Shown here: positions 55,629 to 64,000 of the stretch, in pieces | How positions within the stretch are numbered: the first letter of the stretch is position 1 | How the letters are laid out: every line of letters begins with the position of its first letter | Assembly (NCBI RefSeq): GCF_008364845.1 | Contig: NZ_VTTP01000001.1 | Span: 334,827-398,826 of the forward strand | DNA length: 64,000 nt | From: Actinotalea subterranea | Lineage (GTDB): Bacteria > Actinomycetota > Actinomycetes > Actinomycetales > Cellulomonadaceae | Direction of reading: 5' to 3' | The notes under the pieces: generated by a model | What the model was told of the DNA's origin: nothing | Database searches by the model: none | Seen by the model: the letters and a program-made list of their open reading frames with translations, nothing else | Program-made: the position numbers and the translations under genes

Positions 55629-56654
55629 TCAGACCGGCTCGACGGACAACGAGCGTCGGGGGCCGCGCTGGGGGCGCGCCGCTGCCTGACCCGCCGCCTT
55701 GAGGTCCGCGCGGAGCTCCTTCGGCAAGGAGAACATGAGGTCCTCCGTCGCGGTCCGCACCTCCTGCACATCGCCGAAGCCGGCGTCAGCGAGGCGGTCC
55801 AGCACGTCCCGGACGAGGATCTCCGGGACCGAGGCGCCCGACGTGACACCCACCGTCGTCACACCGTCCAGCCACGCCGGGTCGATCTCCTGGGCGCGGT
55901 CGATGCGGTACGACGCCCCGGCACCCGCATCGAGCGCCACCTCCACGAGACGCACCGAGTTCGACGAGTTCGCGGAACCCACCACGATCACGAGGTCGCA
56001 CTGCGGCGCGAGCTTCTTCACCGCGACCTGCCGGTTCTGCGTCGCGTAGCAGATGTCGTCGCTCGGCGGGTCCTGGAGCGCCGGGAAGCGCTCGCGCAGG
56101 CGGCGCACCGTCTCCATCGTCTCGTCGACCGACAACGTGGTCTGGGACAGCCACACGACCTTCTCGGGGTCACGAACGACCACCCGGTCGACCTCGTCGG
56201 GCGAGTTGACGACCTGGATGTGGTCCGGCGCCTCACCGGCGGTGCCCTCGACCTCCTCGTGGCCGTCGTGGCCGATCAAGAGGATGTCGAAGTCGTCACC
56301 CGCGAAGCGCACCGCCTCCTTGTGGACCTTCGTCACGAGCGGGCACGTCGCATCGATCGTCAGGAGCGAGCGAGCAGCGGCCGCCGCGTGCACGGCCGGG
56401 GAGACGCCGTGCGCGGAGAACACGACGCGCGCACCCTCGGGCACCTGGTCCGTCTCGTCGACGAACACCGCCCCGCGCTCCGAGAGCGTCTCCACGACGT
56501 ACTTGTTGTGCACGATCTCCTTGCGGACGTACACCGGCGGGCCGTAGTGCTCGAGCGCCTTCTCGACGGCGATGACCGCCCGGTCGACACCCGCGCAGTA
56601 GCCACGCGGGGCCGCGAGCAGGACACGCTTCGGTCCGGGAGAAGAGGGGGTCAC
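55629..56654 (-). CDS. ispH: 4-hydroxy-3-methylbut-2-enyl diphosphate reductase
   Basis: The last enzyme of the MEP isoprenoid pathway, making IPP and DMAPP; 341 aa. The three [4Fe-4S] cysteines are in [23 protein letters not shown] and [20 protein letters not shown] and [15 protein letters not shown] are substrate-site motifs. The start is GTG 56654. It diverges from xseA across 135 bp, as is common in actinobacteria. Confidence 0.97.
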   Translation of the reverse strand: MTPSSPGPKRVLLAAPRGYCAGVDRAVIAVEKALEHYGPPVYVRKEIVHNKYVVETLSERGAVFVDETDQVPEGARVVFSAHGVSPAVHAAAAARSLLTIDATCPLVTKVHKEAVRFAGDDFDILLIGHDGHEEVEGTAGEAPDHIQVVNSPDEVDRVVVRDPEKVVWLSQTTLSVDETMETVRRLRERFPALQDPPSDDICYATQNRQVAVKKLAPQCDLVIVVGSANSSNSVRLVEVALDAGAGASYRIDRAQEIDPAWLDGVTTVGVTSGASVPEILVRDVLDRLADAGFGDVQEVRTATEDLMFSLPKELRADLKAAGQAAARPQRGPRRSLSVEPV

Positions 56655-56789
56655 CTCACCAGTCTACGAAACGCCCGCCCGACGAGCCCCCGGCCGGCCC
56701 GTGACGCCGCACACCCCTGGCCTGCTCGACGCCCCCGGCGACGGACGCCGGGTGCGGGCCGTGTCGCCGACGGGTGGCAGGCTGGGCCG

Positions 56790-58046
56790 GTGAGCGAGAC
56801 GAGCACGACCGCCCCGGCGCCCCTGCCGACGCGCGCGGTCGACACCACGGCGGGGCGGCCGTGGCCCGTGCGCTACCTCTCGATGAAGATCGCCGACTAC
56901 ATCCACCGGATGCCCGGTGTGTGGGTCGAGGGCCAGGTCGTCCAGCTCAACCGCCGACCGGGCACCACCCTCGCCTTCCTGACGCTCCGGGACACCGACG
57001 CCGACGTGTCGCTGCCCGTCTCCCTGCACGTGCGCGTGCTCGACGCCGCGACGGCCCCCGTCGAGGAGGGCGCGCACGTCGTCGTGCACGCGACGCCCCG
57101 GTTCTGGGCCAAGCGCGGGACGCTCCAGCTCGAGGCCGACGAGATCCGCGCCGTCGGGCTCGGCGAGCTCCTGGCCCGCATCGAGCACCTCCGACGCCTC
57201 CTGGCCGCCGAGGGCCTCTTCGACGCCGACCGCAAGGTGCCCCTGCCGTTCCTCCCCGGCACAGTCGGCCTCGTCTGCGGCCGCGAGTCCAAGGCCGAGC
57301 ACGACGTCGTCGTCAACGCCCGGGCGCGCTGGCCCCAGGTGCGCTTCGAGATCCGCGAGGTCGCCGTCCAGGGCGTGCGCGCCGTCCCCGAGGTCACCGC
57401 GGCGATCGCCGAGCTCGACGCGGACCCGGCGGTCGAGGTCATCGTCGTCGCGCGCGGCGGCGGGTCCGTCGAGGACCTCCTGCCCTTCAGCAACGAGGCA
57501 CTCGTCCGTGCTGCGGCCGCGTGCCGCACACCCCTCGTCAGCGCGATCGGCCACGAGACGGACGCGCCGCTCCTCGACCTGGTCGCCGACCACCGCGCGT
57601 CGACCCCCACGGACGCCGCGAAGCGCATCGTCCCGGACGTCCACGAGGAGCGTGCACGCCTCGTCCAGGCACGGACCCGGTCCCGCGCCGCCGTCGAGCG
57701 GCTCGTGCACCGCGAGCTCGACAGGCTCGCGGCCGTCCGCGGCAGGCCCGTGCTCGCGAGCCCGCACGTGTTCGTCGACGGCCACCAGCGCGAGGTCGAC
57801 CGGCTCCACGCGGCCGCCGACCGCGCGCTCGGGGACGCCGTCCGCGCAGGCAGCGCCGACATCGACCGGCTCGCGGCGCAGGTCAGGGCCCTGTCCCCCG
57901 CCGCGACGCTCGAGCGCGGCTACGCCGTCGTCCAGCGCGCCGACGACGGAAGGGTCGTGCGGGCACCGGACGACGTGGCGCCCGGTGACCCGCTGCGCGT
58001 GCGCGTGGCGGGTGGCGAGATCCCCGCACAGGTACGCCACCCGTGA
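56790..58046 (+). CDS. xseA: Exodeoxyribonuclease VII large subunit
   Basis: Catalytic subunit of ExoVII, 418 aa. The N-terminal OB fold ([20 protein letters not shown]) precedes the nuclease core ([40 protein letters not shown]) and then a long helical region, ending [20 protein letters not shown]. The start is GTG 56790. Its stop overlaps the xseB GTG (GTGA). Confidence 0.96.
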   Translation: MSETSTTAPAPLPTRAVDTTAGRPWPVRYLSMKIADYIHRMPGVWVEGQVVQLNRRPGTTLAFLTLRDTDADVSLPVSLHVRVLDAATAPVEEGAHVVVHATPRFWAKRGTLQLEADEIRAVGLGELLARIEHLRRLLAAEGLFDADRKVPLPFLPGTVGLVCGRESKAEHDVVVNARARWPQVRFEIREVAVQGVRAVPEVTAAIAELDADPAVEVIVVARGGGSVEDLLPFSNEALVRAAAACRTPLVSAIGHETDAPLLDLVADHRASTPTDAAKRIVPDVHEERARLVQARTRSRAAVERLVHRELDRLAAVRGRPVLASPHVFVDGHQREVDRLHAAADRALGDAVRAGSADIDRLAAQVRALSPAATLERGYAVVQRADDGRVVRAPDDVAPGDPLRVRVAGGEIPAQVRHP

Positions 58047-58378
58047 CGGTGGCGCACGGTTTACTTGTCCCCGTGCCGACCTCCACCTCCCCGTCCGAGC
58101 CGCGACCCGTCGCGGACCTCACCTACGAGCAGGCGCGCGAGGAGCTCGTGACGGTCGTGCAACGCCTCGAGGCCGGGGGCGAGACCCTTGAGGGCTCGCT
58201 CGCCCTCTGGGAGCGGGGCGAGGCCCTCGCCACCCGGTGCCAGGAGTGGCTCGACGGCGCCCGCCGCCGCCTCGAGGAGGCTCACGCCGCCACGAGCGGC
58301 ACGACCGCAGACCCCCGCGCCGCCCGTGGCGGCACGACCCCCGCCGATGCCGACCCCGAGGACGAGGACGCCCGATGA
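58043..58378 (+). CDS. xseB: Exodeoxyribonuclease VII small subunit
   Basis: Helical subunit of ExoVII. The conserved core is [20 protein letters not shown] and [20 protein letters not shown]. At 111 residues it is longer than the usual about 80, with an extra N-terminal stretch and an acidic tail; GTG at 58073 would shorten it by ten residues. It overlaps xseA (GTGA) and the kinase gene (ATGA). Confidence 0.92.
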   Translation: MTVAHGLLVPVPTSTSPSEPRPVADLTYEQAREELVTVVQRLEAGGETLEGSLALWERGEALATRCQEWLDGARRRLEEAHAATSGTTADPRAARGGTTPADADPEDEDAR

Positions 58379-59475
58379 CCGAGCCCAGCACCCCCGCCAG
58401 CGACGTCCCCACGACGCCCGCTCCGCCGACCGGCCCGGCGGTCACGCCCGAGGGTGACGCGGCGCCCGGGGTCGGCGTCATCGAGCGCGACCCCACTCAG
58501 GGCGGCCTCACGCCGCTCGTCGAGGACGTCGTCGAGGTCCACGTCGACGCCTCGGAGCGTCGCGCGCTCGTCATCGGCGAAGCCCTGATCGACGTCGTCA
58601 GGCGTGCCGACGGCACGGGCGGCGAGCACGTCGGAGGGAGCCCGGCGAACGTCGCGCTCGGGCTCGGTCGCCTCGGCCGCAAGGTCGACCTGCTGACCTG
58701 GTTCGGGCCCGACACCCACGGCGACCTCGTCCGTCGCCACCTCGAGGCCTCCGGGGTCACGATCGTGGCCGGCAGCGACACGGCCGAGCGGACGTCCGTC
58801 GCCACGGCGACGCTCGACGCCGACGGCGTCGCCTCCTACGACTTCGACCTCGCATGGCACGTCCCCGAGCGCTGGACCTCGCCCGCCGTGCCCCCGCTCG
58901 TCGTCCACACGGGCTCGATCGCAGCCGTGCTGACGCCGGGAGGCCCCGACGTCGCACGAATCCTCGAGGCGCACCGCGAGTCGGCCACCCTCACCTACGA
59001 CCCGAACCTGCGGCCCTCGCTCATGCCGCCCGCCGCCGAGACCCGGCCCGTCGTCGAGCACCTCGTGGCGTTGTCCGACGTCGTCAAGGTCAGCGACGAG
59101 GACCTCGCCTGGCTCGAGCCGGGGACGGACCCGCTCGAGGTCGCCCGGCGCTGGTCCACCGCCGGGCCGGCCGTCGTCATCGTCACCCGCGGAGGGGAGG
59201 GCGCGACCGCGTTCACGGCCGAGGGCGGACGGCTCGACGTCGCAGCGCCGCGCGTCGCCGTCGCGGACACCGTGGGTGCAGGCGACTCCTTCATGGGCGG
59301 CCTCATCGACGGGCTGTGGTCCGCCCACCTCCTCGGTGCCGACCGGAGGGCCGCGCTGCGCGCCGCGGACGACGTCACCCTGCGCTCGGTCCTCACGCGC
59401 TGCACGCAGATCGCCGCCATCACCGTGAGCCGCGCCGGCGCCAACCCGCCCACCGCCGCGGAGCTCGAGGCCTGA
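58375..59475 (+). CDS. PfkB-family carbohydrate kinase (probable fructokinase), 366 aa
   Basis: Ribokinase-type sugar kinase. After a disordered 60-residue N-terminus the core begins [20 protein letters not shown], then [20 protein letters not shown], with the C-terminal signature [20 protein letters not shown] holding the catalytic Asp. [13 protein letters not shown] is typical of fructokinases. The exact sugar is unproven. Its ATG overlaps the xseB stop by ATGA, probably just operon packing. The nearby GH15-like protein and sugar ABC transporter suggest a carbohydrate context. Confidence 0.9.
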   Translation: MTEPSTPASDVPTTPAPPTGPAVTPEGDAAPGVGVIERDPTQGGLTPLVEDVVEVHVDASERRALVIGEALIDVVRRADGTGGEHVGGSPANVALGLGRLGRKVDLLTWFGPDTHGDLVRRHLEASGVTIVAGSDTAERTSVATATLDADGVASYDFDLAWHVPERWTSPAVPPLVVHTGSIAAVLTPGGPDVARILEAHRESATLTYDPNLRPSLMPPAAETRPVVEHLVALSDVVKVSDEDLAWLEPGTDPLEVARRWSTAGPAVVIVTRGGEGATAFTAEGGRLDVAAPRVAVADTVGAGDSFMGGLIDGLWSAHLLGADRRAALRAADDVTLRSVLTRCTQIAAITVSRAGANPPTAAELEA

Positions 59476-59487
59476 CCGCTCGGGCGG

Positions 59488-60825
59488 TCAGCCGGCGTCC
59501 GTCGCCGCGCCCGTCTCCTGGCGGTCCAGCTCGTCGAGCGTGAGCAGCACGAGCGACGCCGTCCACGCGAGCGGCGCGACCGCCGACGGGCTGCCGTCCC
59601 ACAGCACCTTCTCCGGAAGCGCACCACGACTCGTCCGGTGCGCCTCGAGCCAGTCCAGACGCTCGACGGCCTGCTCGACGTCGCCCGACGCCGCCGCCGT
59701 GAGGGCGAACACCGCGGTCGTCGGCGTCCACGAGATGCCGTCCTCCTTCCACCCCTCCCCCGGTGCGAGGCCGCCCGCTGGCCTGACCATCGCCGCCGCA
59801 GCCGCCGACCACGCGGCCGACACGTCCTCGTCGACCCCGGCACCGGCGTCGTCCCCCTCAACGCCGCCCGCCTCGACGAACGGTGGCATCAGGAAGGCGA
59901 CCGCGGTGTCCCGGTCACGCCCGCCCAGACGCCTGGGGTAGTCGGGGGCGAAGCGGTCGACGCCCGCCTCGAGACGCGTCACCAGGGGCTCCACCGCGCC
60001 GAGGCCGAGATTTTCCGCGACCCCCTCCGCCGCCCGGACGCCGAGCAGCAGCGGTGCGCACGTGCCGAGCGTCGGCACGCTCTCGCGCACCTCCCAGTAG
60101 TCCGGGAACACGCCGGGGAGACCGCTCACCGGGTCCGTGTTCGCCTCGATCGCCGCGAGGGACCGCTCGACGAGCGGGCGGAGCTCCTCGAGCGCCTCAT
60201 CCGTGGCAGTCCCCGAACCGGCGGCGTCGTACCACTGAGCCACGGCCCACAGGACCCAGCCGTTGCCGTCGAGCTGGAGACCGCGCTCGTCGGGGACGGC
60301 ACCGGTCCCGTCGGGCAGGTACCGCGCCTCGAACACCCCGCCGGACGAGCGTTCGTCCTGCATCCGCTGCAGGTAGGTGAGGATCTCGAACGCGTCGTCG
60401 GGGTGCCCCGTACGGGCCAGCGCCACGGCCGTGAACGAGGCGTCACGCGGCCAGACGTATCGCCACGCCGCGCTGGTCCCCGCGATCGCGGCACCGTTGG
60501 GCAGGACGAGGGCATCCAGGTCGCGCAGCGCCTGCTCCGCGAGGTCCGCGTACCGGTCGGGGCCCGGGACGTCGCCCTCCTCGAGCCACGCATCCTGCCG
60601 GGCACGCTGGACGGCGTCGTCCTGCGCGTCCGGGTCGTCCGGTGGCGTGCCCGGCCGGACGATCTGCGGCATGCCGCCCGCGTCGAGCACCACGCCCTCC
60701 GCGTACAGCGGGATCACGGCGTGGGGCCGCCCGACGGGCGCGGAGGCGACCAGGCAGGTCACGACCATGGCGACGCCGACAGCCGCTGCGACGCCTACCC
60801 GCGCCCTGGGCCACCGTGCCGACAC
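59488..60825 (-). CDS. Secreted or membrane-anchored GH15-like (glucoamylase-type) protein, 445 aa
   Basis: An N-terminal helix (VGVAAAVGVAMVVTCLVASA) acts as signal or anchor. The (alpha/alpha)6-barrel features of family 15 follow: SAAWRYVWPRDASFTAVALA, LQLDGNGWVLWAVAQWYD, GLPGVFPDYWEVRE, SWTPTTAVFALTAA and the C-terminal SPSAVAPLAWTASLVLLTLD. It is shorter than classic glucoamylases, with no starch-binding domain. The catalytic Glu pair is not certain by eye, so it may be a divergent or inactive member. It converges with the kinase gene (12-bp gap). Confidence 0.82.
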   Translation of the reverse strand: MSARWPRARVGVAAAVGVAMVVTCLVASAPVGRPHAVIPLYAEGVVLDAGGMPQIVRPGTPPDDPDAQDDAVQRARQDAWLEEGDVPGPDRYADLAEQALRDLDALVLPNGAAIAGTSAAWRYVWPRDASFTAVALARTGHPDDAFEILTYLQRMQDERSSGGVFEARYLPDGTGAVPDERGLQLDGNGWVLWAVAQWYDAAGSGTATDEALEELRPLVERSLAAIEANTDPVSGLPGVFPDYWEVRESVPTLGTCAPLLLGVRAAEGVAENLGLGAVEPLVTRLEAGVDRFAPDYPRRLGGRDRDTAVAFLMPPFVEAGGVEGDDAGAGVDEDVSAAWSAAAAAMVRPAGGLAPGEGWKEDGISWTPTTAVFALTAAASGDVEQAVERLDWLEAHRTSRGALPEKVLWDGSPSAVAPLAWTASLVLLTLDELDRQETGAATDAG

Positions 60826-60855
60826 CCGGCGACTCTAGCCGGGCGCGCGCACGTC

Positions 60856-62142
60856 TCACGCCGCGTGCTCGCCCGCGCCTGCGCCGTCCCCGTCGCGGCG
60901 CTCACGCGCCTGGGCACGCTCGAGGCTCGCGCGACGGTCCGCCTCGTTCTCCTCGTCGATCCGCGCGGCTGCGTCGTCGTCGCGAGTGAGGTTCTCGCCC
61001 GTCTCCGGGTCGAAGACCATGAGACGGGCCGGGTCGAACCACAGCTCGGCGCGGTCCCCGTCCCGCACACGGCTCTCGGAGCCGAGGACGACGACGACCT
61101 GGCTGCGCATGCCCTCGCCGTCGAGGTCGCGGTCGAGCTCCTCGAGCTTGGTCGCGACGTCGGGGTGCGTGTCGAACGGGATGTACGCGTACAGCTCGGC
61201 GCCCAGCCACTCGGTCACGTCGACGTCCGCCGTGAACGTGACACCCGCCTCGACCTTGTCCGGCTCGAGGACCCGGACGTCCTCGACGTGCTCGGGACGC
61301 AGGCCCACGATGACCAGCCCTCGGTCGCCGATGCTCGCCCGGAGGCGGTCGTCGAGCGGGACCCGCGCGAACGGCAGCTGCAGGGCGTCGTCCTCGACCA
61401 CGCCGGGCAGGAAGTTCATGGGCGGTGAGCCGATGAACCCCGCGACGAAGAGGTTCACCGGCTGCTCGTACAGCCCGCGCGGGCTCGCGACCTGCTGGAG
61501 CTCTCCCTTGCGCAGCACCGCGACCCGGTCCCCGAGCGTCATCGCCTCCGTCTGGTCGTGCGTCACGTAGACGGTCGTGGTGCCGAGCCGGCGCTGCATG
61601 CGCGCGATCTCGGTGCGCATCTGGCCGCGCAGCTTGGCGTCGAGGTTCGACAGCGGCTCGTCGAACAGGAACGCGTCGGCCTCGCGCACGATCGCCCGGC
61701 CCATCGCGACGCGCTGGCGCTGGCCACCGGACAGGTTCGCGGGCTTGCGGTCGAGGTGCTCGCGCAGCTCGAGCGTGTCCGCGGCGAGCTCGACCTTGCG
61801 CCGGATCTCGTCGTCGCTGAACTGGCCCTTCTGCAGGCGCAGGGGGAACGCGATGTTCTCGAAGACGGTCAGGTGCGGGTAGAGCGCGTAGTTCTGGAAC
61901 ACCATCGCGAGGTTCCGGTCACGCGGCGCCTTGTCGTTGACGCGCCGTCCGCCGATCTCGAGGTCCCCGGACGTGATGTCCTCGAGCCCCACGATCATGC
62001 GTAGCAGCGTGGACTTGCCGCACCCCGAGGGGCCTACGAGGATCACGAACTCCCCGTCCGCGATGTCGAGGCTCACGCCCTTGACCGCAGGGAACCCGTC
62101 TCCGTACTTCTTGACGATGTCCGTCAGGACGATGGACGCCAT
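60856..62142 (-). CDS. CUT1 sugar ABC transporter ATPase (MsmK/UgpC family), 428 aa
   Basis: ATP-binding subunit shared by carbohydrate importers. Walker A is GPSGCGKSTLLRM, the Q loop MVFQNYALYPHLTVFENIAF, the signature LSGGQRQRVAMGRAI, and Walker B AFLFDEPLSNLDAKLRGQMR. The C-terminal regulatory OB domain includes IVGLRPEHVEDV. It carries an extra charged tail of about 50 residues (DEENEADRRASLERAQARER). It lies downstream of the two permease genes with a 94-bp gap. Confidence 0.94.
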   Translation of the reverse strand: MASIVLTDIVKKYGDGFPAVKGVSLDIADGEFVILVGPSGCGKSTLLRMIVGLEDITSGDLEIGGRRVNDKAPRDRNLAMVFQNYALYPHLTVFENIAFPLRLQKGQFSDDEIRRKVELAADTLELREHLDRKPANLSGGQRQRVAMGRAIVREADAFLFDEPLSNLDAKLRGQMRTEIARMQRRLGTTTVYVTHDQTEAMTLGDRVAVLRKGELQQVASPRGLYEQPVNLFVAGFIGSPPMNFLPGVVEDDALQLPFARVPLDDRLRASIGDRGLVIVGLRPEHVEDVRVLEPDKVEAGVTFTADVDVTEWLGAELYAYIPFDTHPDVATKLEELDRDLDGEGMRSQVVVVLGSESRVRDGDRAELWFDPARLMVFDPETGENLTRDDDAAARIDEENEADRRASLERAQARERRDGDGAGAGEHAA

Positions 62143-62236
62143 GGTTCTCCTCGCGGCTCGGGTGGATCGGCGGGACGGGCGCAGCCGGTCGGGGACGTCC
62201 CGGCGCGGCGGACGACGGCGGCTCGGGCCGGCGCGG

Positions 62237-63079
62237 TCATCCCTTGACCGCGCCCTGCGTGAGGCCCGAGACGATCTGACGCTGGAAGAGCAGCACGAGC
62301 ACGACGACGGGGACGGTCACGACGACGGCGGCCGCAGAGATCGACCCGGTGGGCTCCTCGAACTGCGACGCGCCCGTGAAGAACGCGAGCGCCGCGGGCA
62401 CCGGCCGCGCTGCCTCGGTCGAGGTCAACGAGATTCCGTAGACGAAGTCGTTCCACGCGATGAAGAACGCGATGAGCGCCGTGGTGAACACACCTGGAGC
62501 CGCGAGCGGGACGATCGCCTTGCGGAACGCCTGCCAGCTCGTCGCACCGTCGACCTGGGCGGCCTGCTCGAGCTCCCAGGGGATCTGCCGGAAGAAGGCC
62601 GCGAGCGTCCAGATGGAGATCGGCAGCGTGAGGGACAGGTACGGGATGATCAGCCCGAGCCAGGTGTCGTACAGGCCGATCGAGCGCCACAGGTTGAACA
62701 GCGGCGTGACGATGGAGATGACGGGGAAGATCGAGACCCCGAGCGCCGTCGTGAGCACGAGTCGCTTCCCCGGGAAGTCGAGGCGCGCGATCGCGTAGGC
62801 GGCGAGCGTCGCGAGCACCACGGCGACCGCCGTCGCGATCAGCGAGATGCCGATGGAGTTGCGCAGCGCGGACAGGAAGAGCTCCTGGGCCCCGCCGACG
62901 AGGATCTGCTCGTAGTTCGCCGTCGTCGGGCTCTGCGGCAAGAAGGTGCCCTGGTTGAGCTCGCTCGGGCGCTTGAAGCTCGTCGCGGCGATCGCGGCGA
63001 CCGGGAAGAGCGCGTACACCAGGACGAGCACCGTGATGACGGCCCACCCGGCCTTCTGACGTCCCGTGAGCGTCGACAT
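62237..63079 (-). CDS. Sugar ABC transporter permease (MalG type), 280 aa
   Basis: Six membrane helices (AGWAVITVLVLVYALFPVAA first) and the EAA loop LEQAAQVDGATSWQAFRKAI. SLTLPISIWTLAAFFRQIPW is typical of CUT1 MalG subunits. Its ATG shares a base with the stop of the MalF-type gene (TGATG), so the pair is translationally coupled. It forms the membrane channel of the sugar importer with the partner at 63079-64000. Confidence 0.94.
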   Translation of the reverse strand: MSTLTGRQKAGWAVITVLVLVYALFPVAAIAATSFKRPSELNQGTFLPQSPTTANYEQILVGGAQELFLSALRNSIGISLIATAVAVVLATLAAYAIARLDFPGKRLVLTTALGVSIFPVISIVTPLFNLWRSIGLYDTWLGLIIPYLSLTLPISIWTLAAFFRQIPWELEQAAQVDGATSWQAFRKAIVPLAAPGVFTTALIAFFIAWNDFVYGISLTSTEAARPVPAALAFFTGASQFEEPTGSISAAAVVVTVPVVVLVLLFQRQIVSGLTQGAVKG

Positions 63080-64000
63080 CACTTCTCCCCTCGTGCGCCG
63101 GCCAGGTCGACCTTGAAGAGCTTGATCGCGACGAAGCAGATGGCGATGACGCACACGAAGAGCAGGACCGAGATCGCGGACCCGAGGCCGATCTCGAGCC
63201 GGCCGATGGACGTGCGGTAGGCCAGGAGCGAGAGCACCTCGGTTCCGTTGGCGCCGTTCGTCATGATGAAGACGTTGTCGAAGATGCGGAACGCGTCGAG
63301 CGCCCGGAACAGGACCGCGACCATGATCGCGGCCTTCATGTTGGGGATGACGACGCGACGCAGCCGCTGCCACCACGTGGCGCCGTCGACCTCCGCGGCC
63401 TCCTCGAGCTCCGTGGGCACCTGCGCCAGGCCCGCCAGGAGCAGGAGCGAGATGAACGGCGTCGTCTTCCAGATCTCCGACGCGATGATGACGACGAGGC
63501 TCGTGCCCTGCCCGGCGAACCAGTTGAGGTCCTCGTCGATGCCCGGCACCCAGGAGAACCAGGAGTTCACGAACCCCGAGTTGATGTCGAACGCGTAGAA
63601 CCACGCGAACGCGGAGACGACGGTGATGATCCCGTACGGCACGAGGATCGCGGTGCGCAGGAGGCCCCGGAGCTGCGTGACCGCCCGGTGCATCACCAGA
63701 GCGAGCGCGAAGCCCAGGACGAGCTCGACGAGGACCGTGACGAGCGTGATGAACGCGGTGACACCCAGGTCGGCCCACCACACCCGGTCGCTCAGCACCG
63801 TGGCGTAGTTCTCGAGCCCGACGAACTCGCGCTCGTCGGGCGCCGTCAGCCGGAAGCGGAAGAGCGACTCGTAGACGGCCTGGAGGATCGGGTACGCCGT
63901 GACCGCGAGCATGACCACGAACGCCGGCCCCGCGAGGTACCAGCCCAGGCGGGCTTCGGCGCGCGCGCGGTCGGAGCGTTCGGCATCCTGCCGGGGTCCG
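63079..64000 (-). CDS. Sugar ABC transporter permease (MalF type), N-terminus cut by window edge
   Basis: About 306 residues are visible, reading in from the right edge (DAERSDRARAEARLGWYLAG just before the first helix, PAFVVMLAVTAYPILQAVYE), so only a short N-terminal tail is missing. The EAA loop is LEEAAEVDGATWWQRLRRVV. PYGIITVVSAFAWFYAFDIN and NGANGTEVLSLLAYRTS are CUT1 landmarks. The sugar-binding protein gene is presumably just outside the window. An internal GTG at 63918 lies within helix 1 and is not the start. Confidence 0.93.
   Translation of the reverse strand, partial: GPRQDAERSDRARAEARLGWYLAGPAFVVMLAVTAYPILQAVYESLFRFRLTAPDEREFVGLENYATVLSDRVWWADLGVTAFITLVTVLVELVLGFALALVMHRAVTQLRGLLRTAILVPYGIITVVSAFAWFYAFDINSGFVNSWFSWVPGIDEDLNWFAGQGTSLVVIIASEIWKTTPFISLLLLAGLAQVPTELEEAAEVDGATWWQRLRRVVIPNMKAAIMVAVLFRALDAFRIFDNVFIMTNGANGTEVLSLLAYRTSIGRLEIGLGSAISVLLFVCVIAICFVAIKLFKVDLAGARGEK

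Overview
The window looks like a chromosomal segment of a very high-GC actinobacterium, most likely a Micrococcales member near Cellulomonas. This is inferred from the extreme GC bias, frequent GTG starts, GTGA/ATGA stop-start overlaps, mycothiol biosynthesis (mshB), leaderless-type promoters and gene order. No rRNA, tRNA, CRISPR, insertion sequence or prophage was seen. Nearly all of it is core genome; the unusual material is in regulatory sequence, gene starts and a few odd proteins.

Layout. 1-9.8 kb (minus): nucleoside uptake and salvage (bmpA, ABC ATPase, two permeases, cdd, deoA, an unknown papain/C39-like protein, a repeat-rich gap, a small acidic protein and add cut by the left edge). 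10.0-12.4 kb (minus): an M20 amidohydrolase coupled to a mannose-1-phosphate guanylyltransferase. 12.6-16.0 kb (plus): sdhCDAB. 16.1-22.3 kb: trpS with a coupled 2'-5' RNA ligase-like gene, tatB, and an ECF sigma factor / anti-sigma / HtrA protease unit with a divergent O-methyltransferase. 22.4-30.5 kb: leucyl aminopeptidase, a DUF3117 gene, a PIG-V-type mannosyltransferase coupled to a FolP2-like protein, a LOG-family protein, dapE diverging from dapD, and a lysozyme-like envelope protein. 30.6-40.8 kb: gltA, dapC, 7Fe ferredoxin, a stand-alone SH3-like protein, a giant VanW-domain protein, a membrane protein, mshB and typA. 41-48.3 kb: a dpp-type oligopeptide ABC transporter (dppA, dppB, dppC, fused ATPases) interrupted by an opposing PH-domain gene. 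48.8-64 kb: a PAS-PAS-GAF-PP2C phosphatase, a DUF952 protein, a WYL regulator with a VOC protein, ychF, rmuC, ispH, xseA-xseB-PfkB kinase, a secreted GH15-like protein, and a CUT1 sugar transporter cut by the right edge.

Gene order resembles two blocks of Mycobacterium tuberculosis, recalled from memory: add-deoA-cdd-sdhCDAB (about Rv3313-Rv3319) and typA-mshB-fdx-dapC-dapD-dapE-LOG-folP2-DUF3117-methyltransferase-sigE-rseA-htrA-tatB (about Rv1165-Rv1224).

How the genes work together: imported nucleosides are deaminated and phosphorolysed; gltA and sdhCDAB feed the TCA cycle, and each has a Crp/GlxR-like palindrome upstream; dapC, dapD and dapE make diaminopimelate for the wall; sigma/anti-sigma/HtrA monitor the envelope. 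Both solute-binding-protein genes (bmpA, dppA) are followed by very stable hairpins before the rest of the transporter. I do not see a clear undescribed multi-gene system. The best leads are the papain/C39-like protein, the twelve-helix DppB, the VanW protein with a disordered cytoplasmic half, the FolP2-like protein lacking the synthase loop, and a likely ATC start codon.
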